A DNA stretch of 64,000 bases from Thereva unica (GCA_949987705.1 OX465285.1:91087975-91151974), one strand, 5' to 3'; positions 1 to 12,136 are shown, counted from the stretch's first letter. Notes: generated from the sequence alone by a model not told the origin. Numbers and translations are program-made.

Positions 1-420
1 TAATACTCGTAATTAATGGGTACTCTTCTTAAAAAGTTTCGGGAATAGATAAGAAAACGCACAAGATTTTCAGAAAAATGTTTTTATTATTTCTCAAAAT
101 ACTGTGATGTGGCTATTGAAGATATGTACATTGACCGCATCTTCAGGCAAAGTAAAACGCAGTAAATCCTGAGAGACTCGATTTTTCTTCTTCAAATTTT
201 TGTTTAGCTTTTTATCGATGTTCTATAACACGAAAAATGAAATTGCTGTGAAAGGAAATTCAATTCCCGTGAGGGATTAAAGGAGCATAAAGTTATGTAA
301 GTCATTGAAAAGGATCTGAATAGTCTACTATAGGCGAGGGCGAAAATGCCAGTATTCAGAAGCAAATGTCCAGAAGTTGGGCTGCAGTAACATAAAGTTT
401 GGAAACCACTGCCATGAAGG

Positions 421-512
421 GTCTATTACCATACTTAATAAACCGATTCTCGATTACGAAGGTGAAGCAGCATTGGACGTAGTTAGTACATAGTTGGCGA
501 GCCACTTGAAAA
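421..512 (+). pseudogene. 5S rRNA-derived sequence (pseudogene or SINE3-type head)
   Basis: The stretch follows the insect 5S rRNA order from the middle of the molecule to near its 3' end. It has a CCGATTCTCG block, then GAAGGTGAAGCAGCATTGGA, then GTTAGTACATAGTTGGCGAG and CCACTTG. I compared this by hand with the insect 5S sequence as I remember it; a gap of about four bases follows the first block. It is too diverged to be a working 5S gene and no tandem array is present. A second copy at 54190-54312 is diverged differently. It could be a dispersed 5S pseudogene or the head of a 5S-derived SINE; the flanks of the two copies look unrelated, which favours separate pseudogenes. Confidence 0.65.
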
Positions 513-847
513 GAAAAATAGACAACCAAAAGATGAACAAAAATAAGCTTTTCGACGCCGAGGCTTATCCACAGATCGACAGCCCGCAATGAATTCTGTA
601 TTAAAAAGATTTTTTCGACTGCTTCAAAAACGCTTCTAAAGGAGCATTAAATGGATTGTTACCCTTATGCGGTCATTCAATGTTAAAAATTACATAGAAT
701 TGGTATGGAGAGAGTTTTCTTTCTTCTCGTTCAATCAAAGAAGTTTTGAATGGTGTCGAATATCTGCTGATGCTCCTTAAGGTTGAATTTTAAATAACCT
801 GCTCTCTCCAAAATTCACTTCATCGTTTCGAGACTTTGGGTTACTCC
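513..847. other. Unassigned AT-rich DNA
   Basis: I see no repeat ends, tRNA-like boxes or convincing reading frame here. The 77-codon minus-strand frame at 356-589 overlaps the 5S-derived piece and is not coding-like. Confidence 0.5.
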
Positions 848-918
848 TACGGCTTTGATAAAGTAAGCCACAAACTAGACTTATACTAGACCTTATCACT
901 ATGATCGTTAACGTATGA
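848..918 (+). pseudogene. LINE reverse transcriptase scrap
   Basis: The plus strand reads YGFDKVSHKLDLY before a stop. This resembles the motif A region of Jockey/CR1-type reverse transcriptases, where AFDxVxHxxLLxKL is usual. It lies about 200 bp upstream of a LINE C-terminus on the same strand, so the two may be parts of one heavily deleted copy. The match is short, so this is a tentative call. Confidence 0.4.
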
Positions 919-1130
919 ACAATTCAATCAATAAGGATATCGAGATCGTTCTTGATTAGGAACCACAAGAATCATTCAAAGCATCAAAAACTAAGTACAA
1001 ACTGATTTCTGAAAAAAAAAAAAAACTTTCACAACAGATTTTCCATTTCAAAATGCTAAACCAGCTTGGATTTTCTTAGAAGATCTTTTTCAGACGTCTG
1101 CCAGGGTGATAATTTTCATTCGTCCTTGCC

Positions 1131-1495
1131 TTGAAGTCAACTCGTGTAACTGGACCAGAGTTTCGAGAACCATTGAACAATGTGCAAGATCGCACTCTCA
1201 AACTTATTGATGATCGTGGTGCCACTCGATCAGCACAGTCTGCAGTTACTTTCGCAAAACACTTTTGTCTGGGAGTTCGTTTACAAGCAGAACAACCCAA
1301 GTGTGGAACAGCCTTCCACAGTCAGTATTCCCGAATTCACATCTGAGAGTCAAATTTTTCTACCGTTCCATACTTTCCTTACCTGAAAGAACTTCTGCGT
1401 CTGGATTCATACGTCCTCGTCAACTATACGCAAATGCATCACTAGTGAGGAACCTTTTAGGCAATATTCTGAAGAAAGCTAAAAACAGAGTGTAG
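1131..1495 (+). pseudogene. Jockey/CR1-like LINE reverse transcriptase, C-terminal relic
   Basis: This is the tail of a non-LTR retrotransposon polyprotein. An early frame contains FREPLNNVQDRTLKLIDD and GATRSAQS, which match the thumb region where these enzymes read xxxVQxRxxKLIxD followed by SLAHRRxV. After a frame change the sequence reads RTTQVWNSLPQSVFPNS, the conserved C-terminal RTxxLWNSLPxSVFP block. The stretch normally separating the two blocks is shortened, and the frame shifts at about position 1260. The frame closes at 1495 and AT-rich sequence follows, fitting a 3' UTR. The copy is dead: 5' truncated, frameshifted and internally deleted. Related C-termini lie at 16690-17130 and 63350-63605. 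Confidence 0.75.
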
Positions 1496-1659
1496 TGCTA
1501 AAAATGATGATTAGGATAAAAAGTGTAAATATTTGAAAAGTGTGAAGTTGTTGTTTTCGGAGCGGGTGTGCATATGGAAAAGTATCTTCGATTTGTTAGA
1601 TACACCCTGTTGCTAGGAAAAGCTAAGTATAAATTTATGATAAAATAGAATTGTATATT

Positions 1660-1860
1660 AGTTTCTATAAAATTGAATAAAGTTTATTTAGATTATTATT
1701 TTCAATAAATGAAAAAATGCAAGACAAGTTCAAGTACTGAGAAATGACATTTAATTACCTCAGCAACAATTACACGATCGTCTTCTAAATAAATAAAAAT
1801 CAAATAAAATGCAATTAATCAAAAATATAAATAAAAAGAAATAAATAAAAGAAAATTGTA
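1660..1860. repeat. A-rich low-complexity tract
   Basis: Dense AAATAAA and AATAAAAAT repeats run through this stretch. It may be the decayed 3' UTR and tail of the LINE C-terminus just upstream. Confidence 0.6.
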
Positions 1861-3639
1861 ATTAGTTTTGTCAGAAAATCCATTCGATGAAATGTTCCGC
1901 ACCAGTGATGCCACTAAGAAAACACGGGGAATTTAAAACGAACCCCGTGAATTCTTCTAGTGCCATTCCCTGTACTGAGAACAAGAAGAGACCACTGCCA
2001 TCGCCTATCCAGGATGCCATTGGTCTCGAATCTATATACGCTCACACACAATAAACACTTTGGCGTCTTGATTACTGTCATTAAATCGTCGAATAGCAGG
2101 AGGTCCTCACTATAGAGATGGGGCTTAGTACGTCTTACCTGTGCCGGTCATTCACTGGGGGTACCACAAATCTTCCTTCAATTTTTGTCTTAGCCGTTCT
2201 TGTACGGGGCTCCGTACAGCGTGGCCAAAAGGTATCGCTCCAGCTGGGAAAAAAATACTTGACTCCGTGGTTCGGATGGAATTTAGTCAATCTGAAAGTA
2301 GACAACAAAACGTTAAAACTGAAACTGGCTCAATTCAAATCACATTCGTGGTTTGTGTTCTTCTATTTTTTTTTCTTGTTCTTTTCTTCAATTTTTTTAT
2401 CTACTTCGCGTCTTCTTCTAATAATCTCTACCTGGGATTGACGAGAACGGGTCCAAAGTGATTTGAAAATCATTGATTCACGATTAGGATGAAACCTTGT
2501 AATTACGCTGAGATCCAGAGGGACCAGGGAGTTGGCTCGTTTTGTATCTTCCGTGTTCCCATGATTCGATGTGGACCCATGGAAGGCTTCGAATCTGATT
2601 GGAGCCCCCCATTTTGATGTTGCTGAGGACTAGGAGACTACATCGACGACGACGACGGTGTAATTGTGGGGCAACCACTTTGAGCAGATCATGCAGATTT
2701 TCTGTTTGCCATCTGTCTAGGGCTTTTCTTTGTCGACCAGGTGAGATCCACTGTGAATAAAGAGAGAGAATCATCATTTCACCTTCTTTTTTTCAAAAAT
2801 AGAAATGCTCTCAAAATTGAAATATGCATGCACGATTTTGCCTACGATATCATCAATCTGGTTCTCTCCGGTGCACAAACAAAAAGGAGGAAACTGGATT
2901 ATTTTTACGAGATTATAAAGGATGAAAATGTGAGAAAAATATCGTGTTTTCTCATCTTAGACCGCGAAGAATTTTTACTGATTTATTAGTTTTTATTTTT
3001 TGACAAGGAGAAGTTCTCTGCTCTTGTGGCTCTAGTCTAGAATTGATGGGCAGCCAAGTCAATATTGATTTAAATTGCTGTGCGGATGCACATCACAAGG
3101 GCAATATTTGTTGAACATGTCACGATTTGTGGTAAGGAAGTGCTTAGGGTAATGTGAATGGATGGAAGTAGTTTCGGGATTTGATGTTAATGCCCCTATA
3201 AGACAAAGTGGTTCTTGAAGGAGTATGAAATGGAAAATAAACGAATCAGCAACAAGAGGAGTAAAAACCTGAACAGTTTAATCTATGGAAGGAAGATGGT
3301 ATAGGGCAGTGATGTACGTGAAGCTAGATGACTTAACTTGCTTTGAATGTAGACCAAGACGATACGATGTTCGATGGCAATTGATTAGGAAGTTATAGAG
3401 GTTTTAAAAAAGGAACGGCAAACTTCTCAATTTAGACAACAAACCAAACAGAGTAGCAAATGTTACTGCTAATGCTGCGTGATGTGGATTTGGCTAACTG
3501 TGGCTTAACTTAAGTTATCACCCACTATTAAACCACGGTGGATAATTTATACGCAGACATCCTCACAGAGGTGCGAGGTATCATTCGAAACCCAATTTCA
3601 ATAGGAAAATAGGGCAAACTAAGTGACATCTATCTAATA
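1861..3639. other. Unassigned DNA
   Basis: Overlapping 106- and 107-codon frames at 2118-2461 run into a poly-T tract and have no recognisable motif. A short GAC/GACG run lies near 2641-2660. I found no element ends or RNA genes. Confidence 0.5.
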
Positions 3640-4016
3640 CCCCATTTATGACTACGTTGAAAAGTTGAGTCGAGTTTGAGTTGAAATTGCGACCACCGTA
3701 TATGATGTCGAGTTGAGTTCACTTTGGGCTGAAATAAAGTTGAACTGAAATCAAAACAGATACAGATACGTAAAAATTCAGAACGAAGTAACGAACACAA
3801 AACTAACGCCGAAGCGGACTTCACCGATAGTAAACAAACAAAACAAATGTCATTTCAACCCAATTACAACTCAACCCGCATATATGAGGCGAAAAATCAA
3901 TTCGACCCAGGAATGAGAGCTGAGTTGGGTTGGGTGGACCCAGCTTCAACTCGACTTTAGTTTGTGACTGGGTTGAACATAGGTTCAACCTGGGTCGAAC
4001 CTATTCATAAACGGGA
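3640..4016. mobile_element. TA-flanked inverted-repeat element (family B), copy 1
   Basis: The left end reads CCCCATTTATGACTACGTTGA and the right end, reverse-complemented, reads TCCCGTTTATGAATAGGTTCGA. These terminal inverted repeats match closely over about 20 bp. The dinucleotide TA lies directly outside each end (3638-3639 and 4017-4018), as expected for Tc1/mariner-type insertion. The subterminal DNA is full of short GAGTTGA/TCAACTC and GGGTTGAAC motifs. No transposase frame is present, so this is a non-autonomous element. Copy 2 is at 18498-18921 and a fragment at 60358-60420. Confidence 0.75.
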
Positions 4017-4338
4017 TATAAAAGGTAGGAAGCCAACGCAGCGGTTGAATCTGCGGACGTTTTGCGAAAGTTGTAGCTTGTTCCCCCGCAAACCCAAGCA
4101 ATTTTGGAAACCAACATGGACCCGGATAACATATAGTTAGGCTAGTAGAGACCGCGGACAGGATAGCAGAGGTGCCTTCCATTCATAGTTGCTCGCTCAA
4201 AGCTCCCTTCACAGATACCTGCACGTAGAAATAGCGGCTTTGAGGAAGCAAACTTGAAACAGTTGAAAATCAACCGGGGACCGAAGCAGGTCACCTACCC
4301 ATTGCTCCGGCCAAAGGCGTTATCGAGAAGACCTACCA

Positions 4339-4428
4339 GACGGTAAATCGTTCTGCTGGTATCATTGCAGGTTTAGTGAAAGAGCCAGGCGATCTCGGTA
4401 GTCATGTACCTATCAAACAAAAATGTAA
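4339..4428 (+). pseudogene. Possible Ty3/gypsy gag C-terminal scrap
   Basis: The plus frame reads DGKSFCWYHCRFSERARRSR, then a stop, then SCTYQTKM. Many insect Ty3/gypsy gag proteins end their nucleocapsid with a block of the form LCxYHxRFGxxARxCRxPC, which fits. The upstream 120 bp could be more gag but is out of frame and unclear. No protease motif can be read downstream. I rest this on a single short motif. Confidence 0.4.
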
Positions 4429-4559
4429 GTCGCGGGTAGCAAGAAGGGACCAGCCAGTCCATTGGATCTATTAGTCTCCTAACCTTACAAAGAAGACAAC
4501 AAACGAAACTGATATGCGGCTATAAACGTCGGCCGTCGATGCCACTTTGTTTCCACAAC

Positions 4560-4587
4560 CAATGATCCCAAATATTTGGGATCATTG
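4560..4587. repeat. Perfect 28-bp palindrome
   Basis: The 14-base arm CAATGATCCCAAAT is followed immediately by its exact reverse complement with no loop. There is no obvious element around it. Confidence 0.9.
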
Positions 4588-4699
4588 TTCGATTTGGGTT
4601 TCATCGAGGTGAACACTGGCTTTCGATCCGTCCGTTGTGAGAACTTTGGTCTTTTCCGCTAATCTGAATTTGTCTCTGGTAAAAACGAAACCCTAAATT

Positions 4700-4775
4700 A
4701 AGTTTACTAGTTTACATTACACCATTACCTGCACAACATGACGAATTGGTAGTACAAATTACGATCTAGGCTCAG
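4700..4775 (+). repeat. LINE 3'-end fragment
   Basis: The stretch AAGTTTACTAG...ACATTACACCAT...CATGACGAATTGGTAGTACAAA matches the block that follows the LINE C-termini at 17000-17100 and 63500-63600, where the phrase is ACGGACTGGTAGTACAAA. It is therefore most likely a detached tail of the same LINE family. Confidence 0.5.
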
Positions 4776-7242
4776 GTTTTCCACGCGAAAAAGTGCTGTA
4801 AGTTATGGAAACTACAAAGAGGCTGTCTAGAACTCAAAAAACAATCCAAAACCACGTAATCATTCAAAAGCGTTTTTCCAGCCCCCCCAAAACCCCAAAA
4901 AGGTAAACTACCAAATGACAAAATCAGCAAAATCGTGCAAAATCCACAACTTCTTTTTAACATTCCGAAATGTAGTCACGGAACAAAAATACGTCAACAT
5001 CTGCGCTGACAGCTTTGTGCTTCTTGTCCACCACCATCGAGGAATTCTTAGAAAGTCACTTTCGTGTACGCAATGTCAGATAACAGACACGAGTCGAGTC
5101 AGTGCAACTTAACAAAATGCCTTCCACAAAAAAAAAATGGAGCTGAAAACTTCTCGCTGTTTCAAATTCTTAAAAAAAAAATATTGAATATTAATATTCG
5201 ATTGCACAAAAAAAATAAATCAAGAGAAAGAAACGTCAACCGCAGTAAACGTTCAATAAAAATTCGAGCCGCATGCGCATGCGTTCTGCAAATGCAGTCA
5301 GCGCAGTGACGAATTGGTTGGGAACGAGTTGAAACTTCTTATCACGATAGAATTAGTGATTGCCACAACATGCCGTGTCCATGATTTATCTAGTTTATGT
5401 GTGATTGCCATTCCCTGCTGCACATGCGATCACGTTATGCCACAGCCAGATCGGGGGTTTCCACTTAGGCCGCAAATTTGCAAGTTGAAACCATTTTTTT
5501 TTGATTCGTTAAAGGTGAAACTTTTTGATAGCACCTCAGCAGGTGGCAATTTGCTTACGTATATTCGCTACAAGGTATACGCCGATAACTTTTAATTGTT
5601 TCGACTCAAAAGTGTCGAACTGTGATAAAATTTATCAACTTTGTGCCCGCATTCGCTTGCATCGCAACACGCCGAAGGGGACCTGCTCAACCGCTTTTAA
5701 CATAGAAAAACTGGAGCAGTAGATATGTACATATAGTATAGTATCGACTAGTTCAGTCAATGTTGGTCTATTGGCATTCTTACTAGACCAACCAGCTCAT
5801 CTGGCGCATGCTGAAGGATGATGATTGAAGTTGAGATGTTGGATAACTTGTCGAATCCACTTAGAATGTTCCTGGTACAATGTCAGGCTACGTCTCCATC
5901 GTTTTTTTCGTTGTCGTAGTTGCATCTTTGTCTGTTCCTGTGTTCAAACGTTTTTTTCATCTATAGTCGACAGGCGCAATTGAATAAGGCTTTACCTAAT
6001 GCACTGCCGCGGAGCAGGTTTTGTTTTTTCTGTGTTTTATCTTCGTTTAAGTGATAAAAATGGATCATAATAGGTCGATTTAATTACATGTTTAGACTTT
6101 AAACGGAGATGCGTTCTTACGAGCCAATCAAGCTGTATGTGCCGCGCGGCGCACATGTCGCGTGCAGGTAATTTAAGGTCCAGTAATAAGTGGTAGGCTA
6201 CAAGGCAAGGTAATGAATAGGTAATAAATTTGTTCAAGATATTTATGATACGATGAAATTTATGTTTTAGAAAATAGATATTCTTGTAGTAATTTTACAT
6301 TTTTTTTGTAGTAGATGTAAAGCAGGGGTTAAGTTGTGTGGAACATGAGTGTAAAGACTGTGTGTATTGATATATTGAGTATGGAAGCGTTTCGTATAAA
6401 TCATAATGTGGGTAATAAAATTGTTTGGCATGCTTGTTACCAGCTTTTCGTTTTAAACGTAAATTAATTACACCTTGACCTACAGTGTGTAATTCATTTA
6501 CACTAACATTATTCAAGGTAGTTGCAATGTTCTTGTGTTAATGTGATGCACTAACATATTTTGAGCTACCCCCGTTCGCTACCCTCTGTTCCCCGGTTAA
6601 AGTTATGTCAAGGATATGAGGAGATGGAACATTTATACCGTGTGAAGACATATGGTCCAGGTTTAATTAGAGATTCAACAGTACATAGTTTTGGAGCCAA
6701 TGAATTTGACACATTTCTTCAATCAAGAATGAGTTCGATACCCTTCTTGATATGGTTGAAACTATCACAACCTCGACGACTTGGACTTGAATGCACTGGA
6801 AGGCTATTCGTCTCGTGAACCACAGTGATGTGAACCACACTCTGCTTAACCTCTGTGACTGGTATTAGGCCTTTTCTTGTCCTCGAATTCCTTCAGAATG
6901 TAATGTCCGCTTAAAAGCTCAGAGGCCTATTGTATGCAAGTTCGTAGTTTTATCAATTAATTTTTTTAATGTCGACCGGCAGGTCAAAATCCGCGAGGAA
7001 GTCTGATCCAACTCTCGGCTATGTTACAAGATCGACAATACAAAGCCATATGGAAGTCTTACGAAGCCCCAGGTTGAGTTGGACCCAATGTTGTGCATAT
7101 GTTGGAATCTCCGTGCCGTTGGCTATATACAACAAGCACGCTGCGGGTTGACTTTCCTTTCCTCTGCTGTCGGGGGAATTACCGAAACCTCACCCAATGT
7201 CAAATAAGTATCGTTTATTGTCTTCTCTGCAAGGTATAGACC
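4776..7242. other. Unassigned DNA, no gene recognised
   Basis: The longest frame, 93 codons at 5314-5595 plus, has no recognisable domain. Small palindromic GCATGCGCATGC occurs near 5270. I found no terminal repeats or RNA genes. Confidence 0.45.
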
Positions 7243-7300
7243 AGGGGTGGCAAACCTATGACACGTGTGTCAAAAGTGGCATGTATGCAGAAGTTCCTGG
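7243..7300 (+). mobile_element. hAT-type transposon end
   Basis: The sequence CAGGGGTGGCAAACCTATGA followed by CACGTGTGTCA has the CAGGGGTSxxxAACC form typical of hAT terminal repeats. A relative lies at 11390, where it reads CAGCGGTCGTCAACCTATGG. I did not find the opposite end or an 8-bp target duplication, so this is a solo or broken end abutting the LINE relic downstream. Confidence 0.5.
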
Positions 7301-7324
7301 CATGCGAAAATTTGTCGGGGAAGT

Positions 7325-8463
7325 CACGATGGAGGAGGCTCAATTTCTTCCTCGCTGTAGCCCCACAGTCGCACAGTACAGCAAGTGTTCCGCAGTTTCG
7401 GGAGCTGTTCCGCAGAACCGACAGCCAGAATCGGCCACCAGACCTGTTTTGTTTAAATGGTAGTTAAGCGAACAGTGGCCCGTCAAGAGCTCTGTCATTA
7501 TTTTTAGCTTCCACCTCTTGATATTTAAAAGCTTGCGCGCTTTAGCTTTATCGATTTGGATGGATCTTTTGCTTGACGAGCACCATGGGCCCTTGTCTAG
7601 CTATGAAGAAACAGCTGGTCGAAACAATTTTTGATGGCCGTCCTTACGTGGCAGCTGACTAAGCTACAGAAAGGTTCTGGACAGATAGGCGATGAGTTTG
7701 CTCCTACTCTAGCCAGGCTGTCGGCAATTTCATTACCAATGTGACTTTCGTGGCCCGGAATCCACATCAGCGCAACACTGTTGCTTCTGCTGAGGAATTT
7801 CAAAGATTAATACAAGTCTGAGCATACACCTGGATGGCGAGTACCTCAGCCTGAAAAACAGTGAGGGTAGTGCCCAGAACCATGGATATTTTGCTCCTTG
7901 GGCCATATGCCACATGGATATTTTGCTCCTCAGCCCTATCCCTTTATCGGTTTTGGAACCGTCTGTATACCAAAAGGCCGTGCTTCCTCTAACGAGAGGC
8001 CTGGCATGTTGCCACTCTGACCTACTTGGAATGATCGTAAACGGTTTGTCCAAGTCAAGAGAGATAGGAATGGTATCGGACAATGATATCATTGGCTCCA
8101 GGTTTAGCTCCTTGAGGATCGATAAATAATCCAGAAGGTTTCCTGGCTTAAAGGAGAATAGCTCCCGTAGACACAGCGCCCCCGCCAGAGCCTCCCTCTA
8201 TGATCTCCTCCCCAATTTAGGGATAAAGACTTCAAGGGTCTCTCTGTAACACCTCGGAATATGGACCAGCGCAAAGCTACCCAGATCTCTTCCAAACCTC
8301 TCTGAAGGAGAGCTGGGAAGATGTGGTCTTTTCCAGCAGCCTTGAAGGGATTGAAGGTGCCAATGGCCCACACAATCTGACCCGTAGTGAAAATCCTGTT
8401 TACCAGGCCTTTGTTTCTATTGTAGTGGGCAAGTACTACCTCCGATTCAATGTTAGGTTGCAT
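7325..8463 (-). pseudogene. I-superfamily-like LINE: RT N-terminus, RNase H and CCHC tail
   Basis: Reading 5' to 3' on the minus strand, the RT begins near 8463 with FNPFKAAGKDHIFPALLQRG, the conserved FKxxGxDxIxPxLLQ block before the palm. The catalytic palm is missing, so the frame passes from about 8220 almost directly to the RNase H domain. RNase H has WYTDGSKTDKGIG (about 7950-7990), then QAEVLAIQVYAQ in another frame, then WIPGHESHIGNEIADSLAR (about 7690-7780), so its acidic signature residues are recognisable. A C-terminal zinc-knuckle block CRFCGTAPETAEHLLYC follows at about 7370-7430. RNase H places it with I/LOA/R1-type elements rather than Jockey. Frameshifts, stops and the deletion make it inactive. 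Related relics lie at 44148-44950 and 57520-58190. Confidence 0.85.
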
Positions 8464-10712
8464 TTTTTGTAATTCAAATCAATCGAGCAAATTTCATTTG
8501 ACAGTTCAGCAGTTTGTGTCCCTCTTTCACACTATTGCTGTCCTTTTAAACAAGCTACCTTTGGTGTGGTCGTTGATGTACAGGGTTTTTATACGACACA
8601 TCCGTTTCGAGTTAGTTTAAATTTCTATGGGCTGCAAGCATCAATTCGAATATCGAAATTTTCAATGACTTTCGATGTGTTGCTGGAGGTGTTTCACGAA
8701 TTGCAACTTGAATGTACGCCCATAATAATTTTGAATAATGTAAATGCGTCGCTGCAATGTCCACGGTTGAAACTGCACTAAATTTTACTTAAACAAAATG
8801 GCGCTTATGTCATTTTGAAAAATGTTACATTATTCTAGACGTCAGAAAAAGAAACAATTTTTCTGCAAACACTATCAAAAATAATTATTTCGTACTAAAA
8901 TTATGCCAAAATACAAAACGAAATTGAAAAAAAAAATATTCCATAAATATTTCAAATGAATCTCTCTTCACCAGTAGGTAGTCGTCAAAAATTCGTTCCG
9001 CATCAGAAGTCGCGATTTCACCTTGAATTTCACTGTTTTGTCACGCCATGGATATCACTCTCTTGGCAGCGGAAAAATTGTTTACTCGAATGAAATTACA
9101 AATAAATTTTATTGCTGTTTTAGTAACGTAGCACATAGTTTTGCAATTTATGTGTACGATGTAGTTCAACTAAAATTTATTACAGATTAGATACAGAGAA
9201 GGAAAAACAATTGCAGTTCACCTGTCCTAATTAAAGTCGTAAATGGAGGCTTGTTTTTTTAAATTTTCAATCCACAATTAAAATTCCCATAAACTTAAAT
9301 TAAATCCGAAAAACAATAGAAAACAATAAAAGAGTTCCACTCACCCCAAAAACAAAAAATACAACAATTTTTCACGAGATATCCAAGGAGATAGGCCACC
9401 CATCAGCCTGAAATAGGAGAGAATAAAAAAAATTAATTTAAATGCAATTATTGTTACCTTTAATAAAAGCAGGTGAAGAAAGAGCACCTTTTATTGAGTC
9501 TTCTTCTTGTGCGCACCAGTAAACTAAAGCCGAGGCGTAGGTGTGTATAAATTGTGTAATTAAAGTCATTACGCTCAGCATGAAAGTTTCACGGCTTGAG
9601 CACAGCTTGAAAAATATTGTTTTGAAAAAAAAAAAAAAAAATAGAGCGTGAGTTCATCCTATGATTGCGATCACCTGCGGCGATTCAAATCCAAATAAAA
9701 GACGCGCTCTATCTGTGGTTGCCGCAAGCTTTTGTTGCCATTTACCTCATGCTGTTGCAATCCTCTTCTTTCGGGCTTTCTGAACACTTCTCTCAAAAAT
9801 AGAGAAAATGTTTCTTTTTTTTCGTACAAGAAATTGCGTGGGTTTTGAGTTTTTGGATAAATCAAAAGTGTAGAAGAGTTTGACATGGATTTGGGCTTGT
9901 TGAAACAGAAGAGTTTTCAAGTAGATTTTGAGTTGTGTATGTTTTCTGTAATAATGATAAATTGCGAAGACAATTGTAAAAGTACATTGAACTACGATTT
10001 AAAATTACAATCAGAGTTATTAAAATGAAAAGCCTAAAACCCGGCCAAAAACCGTGTCTAATTAGTTTAGCGCGTTTTTGGGTTCAATTCTTTTTCAAGG
10101 TTCGTTCAAGTTTTGCAAATCTAAAAACCATAATGGACCTTGAGCAGATAAAAATCCGTCAATAGCGTGAAATCTGCGGATATAATATAATTTCGACCAT
10201 TTAGTATTCAGTATTCAAAGGTCAAGCGCTGTGCTGTACAATGGCACTAATTGAAGTTGAATTTCACTAACCGTTGAATCTTCATTACGTTCACAATGAA
10301 CTCTGAGGTTTTGGGTTACGCTTTCTTTCGTTAGGAGATATGTGCGGTTTTCACGAAGATTCTGTTTTCTATTCTTGCATTTTTCTATTGTCAGTTCGTC
10401 TTTAATAGTGGTTGAATCGATTTAACTTCTGCTTAAAATGAATAGATCAGAATGGGTTTTGCTTCTAAGTAATCAATTAGGGCGGCTAAAGGTTAACAAA
10501 GGCCTCGGAAGGTGATGGCACGCGATTTGTCACTTCTATCGAAACCCGAGAAGGGTAACTGCAGATGAAGACCTCCTAGCAGGTTTGTTCTGATCCCTCC
10601 TCCCTTCGAAGCCCCCTGGGGAACTTCTTCGGAAGGAGCTAACGCGAGACCTGGGATTGACGAGATCTCTGCACCATAAAACAGAGTTTTAAATCAGTTG
10701 GGATGAGGGTTA
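8464..10712. other. Unassigned AT-rich DNA
   Basis: A 71-codon plus frame at 8566-8781 contains VVVDVQGFYTTHPF, which I could not assign. A poly-A run lies near 9625-9642. Otherwise I see nothing identifiable. Confidence 0.45.
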
Positions 10713-10971
10713 AGGTACTCTTACATTATTTGATTTGTCATATGACTTTACTGTAAATAAAGCCAAATTTGGAAGCCAGATATCGTAAACATAACATAAA
10801 ATGTCAAATGACATATGTTTTTGAGATGTCGTACGACTGGCTGTCAAAATTTGCTTTTAGTATTTCTGTTTGGACTTGTCAAAAGTAAGTGTGAGCACAA
10901 TACGAAGTCAGATGGAATATCAACTCGTAATTTTGACCGTAAAGTCATATGACAAATAACTGCAAGTATCT
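10713..10971. mobile_element. MITE with 3-bp TTA target duplication (PIF/Harbinger-like)
   Basis: The ends form a long imperfect inverted repeat. The left end is AGGTACTCTTACATTATTTG and the reverse-complemented right end is AGATACTTGCAGTTATTTG. Both continue into TGTCATATGACTTTAC, which is exact on both sides. TTA lies just outside each end (10710-10712 and 10972-10974). A TWA duplication of three bases is the PIF/Harbinger pattern. The left copy carries five extra bases (ATTTG). It has no coding capacity. A further internal palindrome, TGTCAAATGACA, lies near 10802. Confidence 0.7.
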
Positions 10972-11389
10972 TTAGTATCTTTAGTAGCACACACAAACCT
11001 TTTTTCTACAAACCAGTAAACAATTCTTTGGTCCCGGATGGTTTAACACAACGGCAACCTTTGCTTTTTTAACCAGGGCGCGAGTTTGAACATGTAATGT
11101 GGTCCCTCCGCCATCGTCTGGTCCCAAGTCCAGGGTGTGAAAGGAGGAGGGTGATCGACCTACCGAATAGACCAGAATAGGGAAACCGAAGAAACTAAGC
11201 AAGGAACCGCATTTTTAAAGCGGAACCGACAGCAGCGTATCGGTTGCGGGAACTTCCCGCTCGGCCCGCCAGTTAACGGATCAAAGAGAGAGAGATAGGA
11301 AGTGGTCCCTAGCCCCAGGAAATTTTTCAATATCACTTACAGACCGGCAATAATATTGCGTAAATGAAAATATTGCACGCTGTCTAGGG
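10972..11389. other. Unassigned, relatively GC-rich DNA
   Basis: A GAGAGAGAGATAGG run lies near 11286. I see no gene or element ends in this stretch. Confidence 0.45.
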
Positions 11390-11470
11390 CAGCGGTCGTC
11401 AACCTATGGCGCGGGTGCCACAAGGTGACACACGAAAAGATCTATGATGGCACGTCACAGTCGGCAATCT
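11390..11470 (+). mobile_element. hAT-type transposon end
   Basis: CAGCGGTCGTCAACCTATGG followed by CGCGGGTGCCACAAGGTGACAC is a hAT-style terminal sequence related to the one at 7243. The GC-richer sequence to about 11740 may be interior. The matching right end was not found, so only this end is called. Confidence 0.5.
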
Positions 11471-12136
11471 CATCGGCATGTCCTTTCATATGCATGCGCG
11501 ACTGTTATAGAGGCAGGCGCATTTGCTTCTCTGATACATATATTCACAGCCATACACACTACGTAACTGCAGCCGCCTGGGGCACAGTTCACGCGAACGT
11601 TGATATAAAGGCCCCCATTCTGTTATTCACATACAGGCCGCCGACAGGCCGTGGACTGCAGGTTTATCACTTTGCGGCCAATTATCAACACTCACCGGCC
11701 ACCAACTGCGGGTGTTTATCGTCAGTCCGCGCCTGAAGATCCAAACTTCTCTTTAGTCTTAGGCCAAGACGATTTTTTCACTTGAATTAACAACCTACCA
11801 CGCTACACTGTGTTGTCTTCGCCTGGAGTCATGATATCACCCACAGTTCACTGCCTATCAGGCGGATGTAGCAATTGTTTCACTATAACAGCACACCGGC
11901 ATCTTCTTCCAACATTTTCATGCGCCAGAACCTGCTACCTATTTAGCACTTTTCAGTAGATTTTGCTACTGTGGCAACAATGGGACCTAAAAATGAAGGA
12001 AGAACAAAACAAATGCAGTTCACACATTTTTATTCTAGCCGACTTCTCTATGTGTTATATGTTTGGTGATGAAAGAAAATGGTGGCCCCGACTACTGGAC
12101 GACTAAACGTGGCTAGTAAAGACCCAGTGTACCTTC
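11471..12136. other. Unassigned DNA, possibly hAT interior
   Basis: The 103-codon plus frame at 11425-11736 starts inside the hAT-like end and shows no transposase motif. I see nothing else here. Confidence 0.4.

Noticed and set aside
8566..8781. Frame with VVVDVQGFYTTHPF as a possible mobile-element protein
   Set aside because: Only a few residues looked familiar and no further domain supports it.
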